Shown: positions 32,590 through 44,399, counted from the first letter of the stretch. The stretch is DNA of 64,000 bases from Galeopsis tetrahit (GCA_963675135.1 OY776125.1:21750565-21814564); one strand, 5' to 3'. A program made the numbers and translations. Notes: generated by a model from the letters alone, not told the origin.

Positions 32590-33350
32590 TAATAATTAGA
32601 TAGACACACCCTCTAAATCCTAAAAATCTAACCCTAACCCTAGTTTTGTTTTTGCAGCCTCCACCAACCTCCACAGCCGCCGCCACCACCAACCTCTACG
32701 GCCGCCGCCGTTATCTCCAACGATATAAAAACTAAAAGACCAACAAAAATCCCATCGAAATCACCAAAAAAAAAAACAACATTGATATATTTTTGATAAA
32801 CAAGTGTCGATCGACACTGGTTTATCGTCAATAAGGTATATGGTCGACAATAATGTGTCGAAAAAAATTACTCTCGTCGATAAGATTTCGTCGAAAGAAA
32901 AAATAAAACTAAATATTTCGATAAAATGTGCTTGAAAATAAACACTAACGTCGACAAATTGTTGTCGACGGTAGTGTTTATTTTCGAGCACATTTTGTCG
33001 AAAAAAAAATCAAATCTGCAGCGGCTGGGCGAGGGAGTGGTACGACTTTGGAGAGGGAGGAGGCGGCGTCGCTTGGCGAGGGGACGACACCACCGCCGAT
33101 AGTTACATATAAAAAAACCGGAAAAGAGGGAGGAGGGGACAACGTCGGCGCGAGGGAGGAGGGCTGCCACCGCCGTGCTGTTGCGGAAAGATAAAAAAAA
33201 CAAGGGCGGTGGGGTAAGGAGTGGATGACCGGGCGAGAAAACTGGGCGACGATGGGCAGCAGCGCTGGGTGAGACGGGAGGCGACATTGGGCTACGGTGG
33301 GGGCCGATTGAAGGGAAAGATTAAGGAGGAGGAAGTAGAAGAAATAATTA

Positions 33351-33791
33351 GGGGATGTTTCTTTTTGGTTTTAAAAACCAGGTTTTGGATTTCAAGATCC
33401 AAAACCCGTTTTACTTCGGGATTTAAAAACCGGTTTTCAAAATCCACTCAAAACCACCCTTATCAAACATATTGATTTGACATAAAGTTATATCTATATA
33501 ATATTACTCCAATCATTATATTCTTTTTCAACAATAATATAATAATACTATAATAATATAATAATACAATAATATAATACATTTAATCAACTAATCATTA
33601 TAATCTCACCAAACAATAATATAATAATACAAACTCATTCAATCTTACAACTTGATTTGACATAAAGTTAAATCCTTCACTATTCCAAAACCCAAAAGAA
33701 ACACCCATATTACTATTCATCGGGATTTCAAAAACCAGGATTTCAAAAATCTGGTTTTTAAAATCACCCAAAGCCCAAAAGAAACATCCCC
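33351..33791. mobile_element. Tourist-like (PIF/Harbinger) MITE, copy 1
   Basis: Starts GGGGATGTTTCTTTTTGG and ends in the inverted form CAAAAGAAACATCCCC, flanked by TTA (33348-33350 and 33792-33794), the duplication used by PIF/Harbinger elements. The 441-bp body has a subterminal palindrome of AAAACC and GGTTTT words. A second copy lies at 49382-49807. Confidence 0.8.
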
Positions 33792-34047
33792 TTAGGGTTT
33801 TAGAGGGAGTACATTTATCATAGACAATTTTCAGGAGCGTATTAGATATTTTAGGGAGAGTACATCTAACATAATCAAGTACATCTAACATAATCAATTT
33901 TGAGGGGAGTTCATGAATCGCGGTGGTATATTTAACAAGTATGGAGGGATATATAGCCCGGCCCTTTTGCCTTAAAATGGCCCAATTTTGAAGCCCAACT
34001 TAATAATTCATGAATCAAACTTCTCAATTATCATTTTGATTCAAGTA

Positions 34048-34332
34048 CTCCCTCTCCGTTACATAGGAATTTGCACACTTTTCATATATGTGTGTCCCAT
34101 ATCAATTTGAACACTCCATAAAAAAAAATATTGTCATAACTCTCACCCTCAAAATATACACATATTTACTCATTTACCATTACTTTTTCACTCTCAATCT
34201 ACTTTTAACTTTACTTTATTCATAAAAATTTATAAAACTACCTCTCAAAACATCACTCATTACATTTTTTCTTACACATTTTTTAAAATGTGTGTCATCT
34301 CAAGGGTGCAAGTTTCTCCCGGACGGAGGGAG
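34048..34332. mobile_element. Stowaway-type MITE 5
   Basis: CTCCCTCTCCGTTACATAGG at the left and CCGGACGGAGGGAG at the right, TA flanks, 285 bp. The interior (AATTTGCACAC) matches the MITE at 39467-39749. Confidence 0.82.
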
Positions 34333-34549
34333 TAATTATTAGCCTTTCCAATTCACCCCTTTCTTGCATTCTTCATTGTCGATTTGTGTCAGCAGCGGGT
34401 AATTATTTTAATTTAATAAGTTAATTTATGTTTATTATTTGATTTGGTTATTGAGTTAATTTATTACTTTTTTTTTATTCGATTCGGTTTATGTTAATAT
34501 TGCTAATATGCTGTATATTATTATATTAATTTAATTGAGACAAACAATG

Positions 34550-34768
34550 GGTTGGTCTATTAACTTGAGTGCATGTTGTGCACCCTAGTCCATGTTACAC
34601 TTTTTAATAAATAGTATTGCACTTTTTAATTATTAAACTGTATAATAATATTTTTAATAATAATTAAAAAGTGCAACACCATTTACCAAAAAGTGTAAGT
34701 CAGTAAACTAAAAAGTGCACATGGACTAGGGTGCACAGCATGCACTCGAGTGCATACTAGACTTTACC
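34550..34768. mobile_element. MITE with palindromic ends, copy A
   Basis: Both ends carry a near-palindrome (ACTTGAGTGCATGTTGTGCA and TGCACTCGAGTGCATACTAG) and the shared inner word CACCCTAGTCCATG in inverted orientation. Closely related to copy B at 38007-38250. The superfamily is not certain because no duplication was resolved. Confidence 0.7.
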
Positions 34769-35181
34769 ATAAAGAATTGTTTGAATTATTCTTCAATATT
34801 GGATTTATGGTAGAATTATAATCACAATTCAAATAGTAATTCCTCTGTTCGAATAACTTTCATTGATAAAAAAAGAAGTTCGGTAGTTTTACCCGACGAG
34901 TGTATTATTCATTGTAAAGAAATAACGAATTAAGCTTACCAAGTAATGATAGTTGACAAATATGGCAAGTAAACGTTCAAACTACCAGCAAATTAGCATT
35001 AGCACATCTACTAAAATTTTGCCACGTGTACAGATTAAATCTCCAACCTTTTAAATTTACCATTTTACCCTTCCGATTTCTAACTCTTCCGTTGAACCTC
35101 TACTTGGTTGCTGTAAAATCAAATTCTCATCATTCACGTTTCTTCATATTCGCATCCTCTTCCATTCTTTGATCGAATTAG

Positions 35182-35611
35182 GTCAGTAATCTCTCTTCTG
35201 TTGAATGAATTTTTTGTTGCAACTACTTCGGGCAATTTTATTTTATTAGATCTATTCATTTTACGATCCCAATTTCCTAAATTTTACTGCACAGGGTGTT
35301 TGAGGGGTTTTAAAATTTTAGGCCCTTTTTCATTAAGGATTTTGCGGGATAATTCACAATTGGATTACGGTTAATTTGAATTTTTTATGCGTATGTGGAT
35401 CTAGGGTTAGAAAATCAGCTTTGTTAATCCATGGGGTTTCATGTTTTGTGTAATTTCATAAAAAAATGATTATTTTAATTTGTTGACGTAATTTTCTTTT
35501 AATGTTGTTTGTTAATCCATGGGGTTTCATGTTTTTTCATCAATTGTGATTGCTCAAGATCTCTTCTCCTTATCTTGGTTGACTTTTAACTGAAAAACTG
35601 TAAATTGGTAG
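35182..35611 (+). other. Probable 5' UTR intron of the RING ligase gene
   Basis: A donor-like TTAG/GTCAGT at 35181/35182 and an acceptor-like GGTAG/GTAATT at 35611 bracket a T-rich, 430-bp segment between a pyrimidine-rich leader and the ATG at 35638. A 28-bp direct repeat beginning TTTGTTAATCCATGGGG occurs twice inside (35420-35447 and 35508-35535). Inferred from splice-site appearance only. Confidence 0.4.
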
Positions 35612-35637
35612 GTAATTTGGTGTTTTGAGATTGAAAG

Positions 35638-36357
35638 ATGGCCAGTGGGTTTGGGGAGTCGACGAGTAGGCATCCCCCAAGCCCCTCTTTCTCAAGCAGT
35701 GTCAACAATAACAATGGCGATGCTGCAAATTTCGAGTGTAATATTTGTTTTGATTTAGCTCAGGATCCAATTGTTACTCTTTGTGGGCACCTCTTCTGCT
35801 GGCCTTGCCTATACAAATGGCTTCACATGCACTCTCATTCCCAAGAATGTCCTGTTTGTAAGGCTCTTATCGAAGAGGAGAAGTTAGTCCCTCTTTATGG
35901 GCGTGGAAAGAATTCCACTGACCCTCGTTCTAAATCAGTTCCAAGAATGGATATTCCTCATCGTCCCACGGGCCAAAGGCCCGAAACTGCCCCTCCCCCC
36001 GACCCAAATGCCAATGCTAATCCTTTTATGCATCAAGGGCATGGGTTTATTGGGGGCTTTGGCCCCTTTGGCGGTTTTGCCCCTTCTGCCACTGCTAGGT
36101 TTGGGAACTTTACGTTATCTGCAGCACTTGGGGGACTTTTGCCCTCATTTTTCAACATTCCAGTGCATGGATTCCCTAACCATAACCTGTATGGTGGAGG
36201 CCAAGGTTTTCCATACGGGTATTCGAATGCATTTCATGGTGGGCATGCTCACGGATTCCCTCAACGTGGAAACCAGCAACAGCAAGCAGATTCCACTCTG
36301 AAGTTCCTTTTGTTGGTAATTGGTTTGAGTGTGCTTCTGACCCTAATTTGGTCTTGA
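35638..36357 (+). CDS. Membrane-anchored RING-HC E3 ubiquitin ligase, RMA type
   Basis: This single-exon gene encodes 239 residues. A C3HC4 RING lies at residues 34-74 (C34, C37, C49, H51, C54, C57, C71, C74), directly followed by the EEEKLVPLYGRGK segment typical of plant RMA proteins. A Pro-rich linker and a Gly/Phe/His-rich middle (HGFIGGFGPFGGF) follow. A C-terminal hydrophobic stretch, about 221-238 (LKFLLLVIGLSVLLTLIW), fits a tail anchor. RMA ligases sit in the ER membrane and ubiquitinate membrane clients with ER-associated E2 enzymes; aquaporin trafficking under drought is a described role (family knowledge). Length agrees with Arabidopsis RMA1/RMA3. Start chosen as the ATG before MASGFGES; no upstream extension is open. 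Confidence 0.93.
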   Translation: MASGFGESTSRHPPSPSFSSSVNNNNGDAANFECNICFDLAQDPIVTLCGHLFCWPCLYKWLHMHSHSQECPVCKALIEEEKLVPLYGRGKNSTDPRSKSVPRMDIPHRPTGQRPETAPPPDPNANANPFMHQGHGFIGGFGPFGGFAPSATARFGNFTLSAALGGLLPSFFNIPVHGFPNHNLYGGGQGFPYGYSNAFHGGHAHGFPQRGNQQQQADSTLKFLLLVIGLSVLLTLIWS

Positions 36358-37971
36358 GGTATATCAAGAGTTTGGGCGCTTGAATTTCGACAAATATAGA
36401 AGATTATATTGGCTTCTTGTGTGTGTGTATATAAATGTTAGTGCATTAGATAAGTGTGAGTTCTTGAATCTTTCACTTATTTAATTTAGACAATTTTAGT
36501 TTTTATTATCATCTGTAGTGTTATTAATAAATAGATGTTCTGTCTTATTGATTTGGTTCTGTATGCCTACATAACTGTGCATGTGCTGTTTCTTGAAAGA
36601 ACTTATGTTTGTATCCAAGGAATAGAGATTGCATTGGAATTTAGTGGTGAGGTGAAGCAGCAACAGTTGAATTCCGGGTTACTGTAGTTTGCAGTTTTTC
36701 TTGGTATAAGTATTTTTGAGTTTAATCTTTATTGGGCATTCATTTAGGCTTAGTTTTGAGAAAAGCAAATGAACAGAGGACTGTAATATCTTCTGGTTGT
36801 ATAAGATTGTGCTCACATCTGTGTACGCGTGTGGGGACGTGTGTGTTCATTCTTGGTCTTTTATATGTAAATATATTTATTTTTCTGGTACCGTATTATA
36901 TATTGCTGCTTTTTCCAAAAAGAACAAGTTCATCATGTGCTACTATCATTTTTGAACTACATGCTTTGTGCTATCTTCTTAATAAGTTCCTTTAAGCAGG
37001 ATTAATCATCATTAAATAATCGTGTAGGATGGATGGTATTATCGATATATTCTCCCTTTCAACTCCTGCATTCAAGAATGGGTTAATCTGACAGGTTGAA
37101 TTGCTCATAATATTTAGATGGCTTGATTAGGGTTAGGTTTCTGCTAGTTCATATAAAATTCAGTGACACAGCTTTTGGTGGACATAATTGCCTCTCTTAA
37201 ATTATGGGGGTGCTTGATTCAATTCTTCAATGGGAATCATTGAATAGTGAATTACAATGAAAATGATGGTTACATTGTTGGAATAAGTTGAGACAAAAAT
37301 GATTGTTGGTGATGAATAGTTGAATGATGTTTATTAGGGAGGAGGTAGTATGATGAAAAGGGTGGCTGATAATTTTTCTGCTTTTAAATTATTTTTTCTC
37401 TTGCCTTTGAAGTGAATCAGGTTTGTCAGTATAATTTTTTAACCAGAAAACCATTACCTTCTTTCTGTTATTACCTCTTATGTTCTTGATCAGTCTACAC
37501 TGTAACATACTGTAGTTTGGTTATTTATCTATGGAATTGGAGTTGCCAGATATGATCTACTAATGACTATGCAGTATTTGGGAAGATATGCAATTTCTGA
37601 ATGTTCTTTTCTTAGCAGTTTTTCATTAGAACCTTGTATGATTTGGTGTACTGGTCAAGTTATATTTACCATCTGAGTTTGCATTCTGCATCTGTTTTGT
37701 AGTTGGGTTAAGTATGGAGATAGATTTAAATTTAAATTTTAGATATTTCACTATTTTCAGTACATGAGTCTTGTTTGAATTAAATCTTAGGATAATGGAT
37801 GAATAGTTTTTGTATACAATTGGGGGCCTATCATGCTATTGAATTTAAAGTGATTTTTTTTTTTTAAGTGATTTTGATATATATCTCCAACCATCCAATT
37901 AAGTTTTTGAGCCGTCACCCCAATTGGCTGCACACAAAGGCATTAGTTTTGCACTTGGTCGTATCCTTGTA
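36358..37971. other. 3' UTR and intergenic DNA after the RING ligase gene
   Basis: The first 170 bp are T-rich and likely 3' UTR with several AATAAA-like words near 36525-36535. The rest is AT-rich. I see no gene, RNA or clear repeat in it. The short open frame around 36732-36995 has no recognisable content. Confidence 0.5.
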
Positions 37972-38006
37972 CTCTCTCCGTCCTATAATACTTTTCACAC
38001 CTAAAA

Positions 38007-38250
38007 GGTAAAGTCTAGTATGCACTCGAGTGCATGCTGTGCACCCTAGTCCATGTGCACTTTTCAGTTTACTGACTTACACTTTTTGGTAAATGGTGTT
38101 ACAGTTTTCAATTATTACTAAAAATATTATTATACAGTTTAATAATTGAAAAGTACAACATCATTTACCAAAAAGTGTAAGTCAGTAAACTGAAAAGTGC
38201 AACCTGGACTAGGGTGCACAACATGCACTCGAGTTCATAGCAGACCAACC
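38007..38250. mobile_element. MITE with palindromic ends, copy B
   Basis: Starts GGTAAAGTCTAGTATGCACT and ends in the inverted equivalent (GAGTTCATAGCAGACCAACC). The inner inverted words TTTTCAGTTTACTGACTTAC and CACCCTAGTCCATG match copy A. It follows directly on a truncated Stowaway end (37972-38006, CTCTCTCCGTCC), so it probably inserted into or next to that MITE. Confidence 0.72.
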
Positions 38251-38647
38251 CATTAAAAAATGCAAATGCAATTATTTGATTAATTCTAAATAGGAAGAAT
38301 ATTAAAAAAACTTGTACAAAACCTGTAATCATTTGATTCCATCTAATATCAGCCATAACACACTTTTGAAATCATAAGATAATTTTTTTTGAGTGGCAGT
38401 ACAAAAAATAAAATTAGGAGAAAACTTACCTGACAACTTCGTCGGAAGTGAGAGTTTTACTATAAGCTTTTACTAATAATTCATTAATTCCTAATATTTC
38501 ATGTCTACTTTATATTCAAGTGGATGTATTTTATTTTTAATTCATTGTTTATTTTATCTATTTTAAGTGAGGCCAATCACCAATGAAAGAGAAATATTTC
38601 TAAAATCTAATTAAAGTTGCAAAAGTTTTATTTACTACAGTATCTAG

Positions 38648-38681
<34 letters not shown>

Positions 38682-39466
38682 GCAAAAATGACACAATAAT
38701 TTATTAGTTATTGGTATACGTGTGTGCATATTTATAATATTTCAGGTCTTATATACCTATATACAATTATATTTGAAATGTGTGTTACTTATATGAGAAA
38801 AAAAATAATAATTTGGACATAGTGTTTTAATATTTTAAAAATAGTGCACACTAATTTGTACAAGTTTTTGATCCATCTCACCGTGAAACTGTCTCGAATG
38901 TACAAGTCTTTGTCATTTGAAATTTGGTCATTGGGAGAGATTCAAGTAGAAGGAAATTGATGGCCTCTAAAAAGTATGGTGTGAATCAGTTTTACTATGA
39001 AATTAATTTGCATTTCGTGTGCGTTATTTTAGTTCGATAGTATTATTTGTTTCATTACAAATAAAATATTAACTGTAAAATTAGATGCATGATAAAACTA
39101 GTTCACACTACAACGGTCTTCAAGTTTGTTGCATACTTGTAAAACAAGGTACCTACCCATGGTGATATTAATATTTTAAGAGATTTTTGCACTACCATGA
39201 AATTACGATCAAATCTAAATATAACACTTAAAATGGTGTGATGATGATGGCTACCATATTTTGAGTTGACTCACTAATGCTTTTGGTTTCTACTATTCCC
39301 ATACTTTACCTTTTTCACCGACTTCTCCCTCATATTCGTGTCATGTGAAATGCTAAATTTAACATCTAGCTAGTTTAATTAAAAGAAAATTTAATTAATG
39401 AATAATAAAATTAAACCGTCCAAAAAGAAAAAAGAGAATAATGAATTTGTATATACGTATTATATA
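38251..39466. other. Intergenic AT-rich DNA
   Basis: It contains an AT dinucleotide run and a T run (38650-38682). I see no gene or structured repeat. Confidence 0.5.
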
Positions 39467-39749
39467 CTCCCTCCGTCCCACAGGAATTTGCACACTTTCC
39501 ATATATGGATGTCCCATACCAATTTGCACACTCCATAAAAGGAAATATCTTCACAACCCTCACCCTTGAAATATACTCATATTTACCCATATGCCATTAC
39601 TTTTCCACACTCAATCTACTTTTTACTTTATTTTATTCATAAAAGTTTACAAAAGTACCCCTCAAAACATCAATCATTACACCTTTTCTTACACATTTCT
39701 TAAAATGTGTGCCGGTCAAAAGGTGCAAATTCCTCCGGAATGGAGGGAG
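39467..39749. mobile_element. Stowaway-type MITE 6
   Basis: CTCCCTCCGTCCCACAGG at the left and CCTCCGGAATGGAGGGAG at the right, TA flanks, 283 bp. The interior is similar to MITE 5. Confidence 0.85.
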
Positions 39750-40925
39750 TACTAATTAACAAAATCCGACAATACCCAAATTAATATTCCCAAATCTAAC
39801 AAAATATGTGGTGATTATAATATACATGTGAGATGATAAGTTGTACAAGCCGTAGCATACAATGAGACAAGAAAATACATGTATGGACGACTTATACATA
39901 TATATGTTGATTAAATAAAAATTTCAAGGCTGCAGGAGTCAACCCCATATCCTACCATACAATTAATATTAATTAGCAAATAGTTTGTGGTGTCCCAATC
40001 TTTTCTTCCAAAATATATTTTATTCTCATTTTTATTAATTAAAAAGCTAAAGTCTTATATGCAATATTTTTTCTTTCTTTTGAATCTATATATTAAAGTG
40101 AAGCTCTAACTCGTACATGAAACCGTCCTTCATAAAACTTTGTCGACGTATAATGATGTTTGATGAAATGAAGGATGGGAAGACCTATTACCTAATTAGT
40201 CAACTGATGTATATTCATGATGTTACATTTGTAGGATAATTATATAATTAAGAATAAATAGACCCTGTCCATTCAAAATATATATGTCGACCACATCAAA
40301 ATCTTCCCAAAACAATTTGGTCCCCACGACATGCCACTACCCCACCTTTATTCACTCAATTGCCTTTTTCCACTTTTTCTTCAACTTTCTTTTTTTGTTT
40401 TTACTTTTTCCATGAACTCTCTATCTTAGAAATAAAGAGAATATTTTTTAGTAAGGTGTATCAGTTTATCATTTGTTTAGGACAATAACTTCGATTCCCT
40501 ATTCATGTTACAAAAGTACATAGAATTCTCGGTTCGATTCCTTTGTTTATTCTTTGTATTCCACTTACATATACGAACCTGTCATACATTCAGAGTATAA
40601 AAAAAAATGACACTGATCATTTGTAAAATTAATTCACAAATACGCGTAGTTTTTTGGATGTATTTGCATACTTAGCTAATCATCCCTTTTCAAAAAGCTG
40701 GAAAATAAAATTCATTAATTTATTTACGCTGGAAATTAAATACGCAAAAATCCAATATGCAAATTTATAACACAAATTGTCAGCCCTGCTGCCGGCCAGC
40801 TTTCCAGCTAATTATGCCAATAATGCAACTTTTTTTTACTTCTTAATTATGTATTTATTAGTATAATTTTCTCCAATTTGACATATATTAAAGCCTCCTC
40901 CAATCTCTTGCAACAAAGTTTAGAC
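39750..40925 (+). other. Upstream region of the GATL gene
   Basis: AT-rich, with no repeat I can name. A TATATTAAA word lies about 40 bp before the chosen ATG, too close to be a confident TATA box with a normal leader. No other gene is visible. Confidence 0.4.
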
Positions 40926-41972
40926 ATGAAGCCTAAACTCCCATTCTTCATTCTCTTTCTCAACTTCATACTCACCACTTCTCTACCACAACAAAAATTT
41001 ACAAATTCAATACTACAAAAGTTTAGAGAAGCCCCTAAATTCTACAACGCCCCACAATGCACCAACCATATTAACTATAATCACGATGATCGAAGGGACG
41101 ACGTCGTCCACGTGGCAATGACGCTCGACGCCGCCTACATCCGCGGCTCGGCCGCGGCCATCTTCTCAATCCTCCAACACTCCTCATGCCCTCAAAACAT
41201 CTTCTTCCATTTCATCGCTTCCGCCTCCGCCGACATGTCCATGCTACGCGACACCGTCGTCTCCTCCTTCCCGTACCTAAAATTCCGAATATACCCCTTC
41301 GATGACTCCGCGGTGGCCGGGCTAATCTCGACTTCCATCCGCTCCGCCCTCGACTGCCCCCTCAACTACGCCCGGAGCTACCTCGCCACCCTCCTGCCGC
41401 CGTCCATCCGCCGCGTGGTGTACCTCGACTCCGACTTGGTCCTAGTCGACGACATTGCCAAGCTCGCCGCCACCGACCTCGACGGCGGCGGCGGCGCCGC
41501 CGTGGCGGCGCCGGAGTACTGCAACGCGAATTTTACGCAGTATTTCACCCCGTCATTCTGGTCAAACCCTTCTCTCTCCGCCACCTTCGCCGGCCGGAAA
41601 GCGTGCTATTTCAACACCGGAGTAATGGTGATTGACCTGAACCGGTGGCGAACCGGGGGTTACACGAAAAAGATCGAGGAATGGATGGGGTTGCAGAAGA
41701 GGATTAGGATATATGAGCTAGGATCATTGCCGCCGTTTTTGCTGGTTTTCGCCGGGAAGATAGCGGCGGTGGATCACCGGTGGAACCAACATGGGCTGGG
41801 GGGAGATAACTATCGCGGGCTTTGTCGGGCCTTGCATCCGGGCCCGGTAAGCCTACTGCATTGGAGTGGGAAAGGGAAGCCCTGGGCCCGGCTGGATGCA
41901 GGAAGGCCCTGCCCATTGGATGCACTTTGGGCCCCTTACGATCTCTTGAAACCTCTATTTAATTTCGATTAA
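40926..41972 (+). CDS. Galacturonosyltransferase-like (GATL) protein, GT family 8
   Basis: Single exon, 348 residues from ATG 40926 (MKPKLPFFILFLNFILTTSL). An in-frame TTG further upstream is not a plausible plant start. The first 20 residues are a signal-anchor-like hydrophobic stretch, placing it in the secretory pathway. GT8 features: VHVAMTLDAAYIRGS (61-75), the metal and sugar-nucleotide binding DSD at 168-170 in VVYLDSDLVL, FNTGVMVIDL (229-238), and HWSGKGKPW (312-320). GATL members such as PARVUS act in xylan and pectin synthesis in the Golgi or ER; the acceptor cannot be told from sequence. Size fits the family (about 340-390) and the absence of introns is typical. Codon third positions are very GC-rich over residues 60-200, unlike the AT-rich surroundings. 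Confidence 0.93.
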   Translation: MKPKLPFFILFLNFILTTSLPQQKFTNSILQKFREAPKFYNAPQCTNHINYNHDDRRDDVVHVAMTLDAAYIRGSAAAIFSILQHSSCPQNIFFHFIASASADMSMLRDTVVSSFPYLKFRIYPFDDSAVAGLISTSIRSALDCPLNYARSYLATLLPPSIRRVVYLDSDLVLVDDIAKLAATDLDGGGGAAVAAPEYCNANFTQYFTPSFWSNPSLSATFAGRKACYFNTGVMVIDLNRWRTGGYTKKIEEWMGLQKRIRIYELGSLPPFLLVFAGKIAAVDHRWNQHGLGGDNYRGLCRALHPGPVSLLHWSGKGKPWARLDAGRPCPLDALWAPYDLLKPLFNFD

Positions 41973-42278
41973 TTCACTTTCGAAATTAATAGTAATTCAT
42001 TCTTATTTCATTTATTATTTTACACTCTGGATTAATTTCTTCTAGACATATTTAGAATTAATTTTTCAACTTTTTTCAAATTCAAACTTTTAGATGAGAT
42101 AAAATTCTTTTTATCAGTCTAAGTCAAACAATTTGAATACAATCCCTTTGGTAAAATATGAAAAATGACAAAAGTGAATAAAACCAGATAATTTATACGC
42201 AATGAACTTGGAAAGAAAGAAGTTGGATACACAACGAAAATTCTAAGTGTGAATAGTTTTATTAGTATAGAGTAATTA
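41973..42278. other. 3' flank of the GATL gene
   Basis: AT-rich, presumably 3' UTR and spacer. Nothing else is visible. Confidence 0.4.
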
Positions 42279-42803
42279 CTCCACATTTTTTTTAAGAACT
42301 TACAATAACTTTCACACACTTAAAATTAAAGTTCTTTTATAAACTTTAACTTTACAATATTCTCAATTTTACATAAATGTAATTACTTTTTCTTTACACA
42401 TATATAAAAGTCAACTCATTTATTTGTTTTATACATAAAGTTTTACTTGCACACTTTCCTTATTGAGATGTCCCAAAATTATTTGCACACTTTTAATATG
42501 GAAATACCCCACAAAATTAATACCATTTCAACATCATTTTATTTTCAAAATTGTCACTCTTTTTTACATACATTTTATTTTACACCTTATCAAATCCACT
42601 TTACACCTAATCAAATAACCTAAAATACCCCTCATTTATCTTACATCACCAACCACTAAATCTTTTTTTTTTTTTAAATTGTGCCGATCAAACTATGTAA
42701 ATAATTCCGGGATGGAGGAAGTGCAAAATTATCCCTTAAAACTTCACTATTATTACACTTTTTTAATATAAATATCTATGAAAATTATTATGGAATGTAG
42801 GGA
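42279..42803. mobile_element. Two nested, decayed Stowaway-type MITEs
   Basis: The outer element starts CTCCACATTTT and carries ACTTTCACAC and AAAGTTTTAC words like MITE 1. It is interrupted after AAAGTTTTA by a second MITE of the MITE 2 family (ACTTGCACACTTTCC at 42444 to CCGGGATGGAGGAAG at 42721), and the outer CAAAATTATCCC sequence resumes at 42723. Ends are eroded. Confidence 0.6.
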
Positions 42804-42959
42804 TATTATATTTAGGATTTTGAGCGTAAACCTTTGTAGAAATTACATATTCACTGTGGCAAGTGTAGATACATAACATACCATAATTTTTTTGTAATAT
42901 TTACTCAGTAGTATATTATTACACATTCCAACAATAACATGTTAATCTAATTTTTTGCA

Positions 42960-43560
42960 TATCAAATTACAGGTTTAGTCTTATGGTCGTTTTACTTTCG
43001 GTTTTAAAAACCCGATTTTAAATTAAAAAATTGCATGTACACTACTTTTACTTCTGTCTAAAATCAATTTAAAAAAATCACTCATATTAAGCCTATCAAT
43101 TAATATAGTAAACCCATCACTCAATTTTATTTTTACAAATATAATAACTTCCATAATTATACAATCATCTAATCATTATAATCTCTAATTAATTTTTAAT
43201 GATAAAATCATGTCATTAATTATAAGTTCTTTAGGAAAATGTTTTTAACAACAATAAATTGAAAATTAATGACAAAACCCGTCATTAAAAGTTAATTTAT
43301 GTCATTAAAAATTTTTGATTAGAAAAGCTACAGCATAATACTATAATTTTATGTCATAAATGCTAATTTTCTTATAATGTATTAATACAATGTCATTTAA
43401 TTTTAAACATTGATTTGACATAAAATTAAATTTTTTCATATTAAAAAAATCCAAAAGAAAAACATATATAATTACTATTTACCAAAAATGCAGATTTTAA
43501 AAAATCAATTTCAAAATCATTCAAAACTCAAAGTAAACGTATATAATTTTAATTTTCTAG
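42960..43560. repeat. Decayed Tourist-like element
   Basis: Left words (GGTCGTTTTACTTTCGGTTTT, shortened here to its first 20 bases in sense, then AAAACCCGATTTT) and right words (AAAATCATTCAAAACTCAAA) resemble the ends of the Tourist-like copies at 33351 and 49382. The middle is different and contains inverted AT-rich GTCATTAATT words. Borders are approximate. Confidence 0.35.
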
Positions 43561-43599
43561 TAAGCTTACGGTTTTACTTTTGCTTCATTTTGACGAAGA

Positions 43600-44399
43600 C
43601 ATCAGTTGTATATACCATATTATTAGTGTGTATTTTTAAATTATGTTAATATATTTTACTAAAAGTAAGTAGTTTATTCACATTAATTATTTCATAAAAC
43701 ATAATTATTTTATTAAAAAGTGATTATAAAGTTAAAAAATAAAAAGTGATAATTTAAATAATTTCCATAAAATATTAAATTCCATTTTTTTTAAAAAGCG
43801 ATAATTCACAAAGTATTAATTAATAATAAAATCTGAATAAGTTTTTTTTAACGCAATAACCTGAATAAATTCTGAAACTATAAATTAATTATAAAACTAT
43901 ATACTAACATACGGATTTTTTTTAACTATATAATGAAATTATAAAAATTTGAAATAAAAGTTTAATTATAAAAAGTCGGACAATACATTAAACATTCAAC
44001 GTACAAATTATATAAAATATATATACAAAAATTTCTTATGCAATAGTTTGCAAGCAATCACAAGGCCCAAGTGAGTTCAGCCAATAAATTTGTCAAGAAG
44101 TGAAAGTGGTCACCAAGAAACCTTAAGAAGCATATTTAAGAACATGATTTATGATATGAAATAATGATGTCATATGATATGGAGGCGTATTTTGATAAAG
44201 GGCTTCAAACTCCTTCTCTTTACCCGGAAGCACATGCACATAGGAAAGACACCTATAACCTCCTCTGATCAGAGCTGACCAAGTGTATTTTTTTAGGGTA
44301 GGTTTCTCATTAACAAGAATTGAACTAAATACTCGAGAACTTGTGTCTAAATCAGAGGAGAGATGTTCGAGATCTATAGTTGTGTCCATTTTAGTAGGG
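43600..44399. other. AT-rich spacer and an unassigned open frame
   Basis: A 93-codon minus-strand frame at 44123-44404 (starting MFPTKMDTTIDLEH) has no recognisable domain and no neighbouring gene signals. It may be part of the decayed gypsy element to its right. The remainder is AT-rich without visible features. Confidence 0.3.

Larger units (their letters stand above)
32254..33964. mobile_element. MULE-like element with GC-rich segments and nested MITEs, 1.7 kb
   Basis: The ends GGGCCAGGCTATATACCTCT and GGGCCGGGCTATATATCCCT (right end complemented) extend to about 40 bp. A perfect 9-bp duplication, TTTTGCCTT, lies at 32245-32253 and 33965-33973. Inside are a Stowaway MITE (32356-32589), a GC-rich stretch (about 32655-32720), a strong hairpin (32917-33003), a second GC-rich stretch (about 33010-33310) and a Tourist-like element (33351-33791). 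No transposase is present. Confidence 0.85.

Noticed and set aside
31768..33287. GC-rich open frames as host genes
   Set aside because: Several frames are open on both strands only because stop codons are rare in GC-rich DNA; no domain is recognisable and they lie inside MULEs.
40878..40925. Upstream start for the GATL protein
   Set aside because: The upstream in-frame codon is TTG; the ATG at 40926 begins a good signal-anchor sequence.
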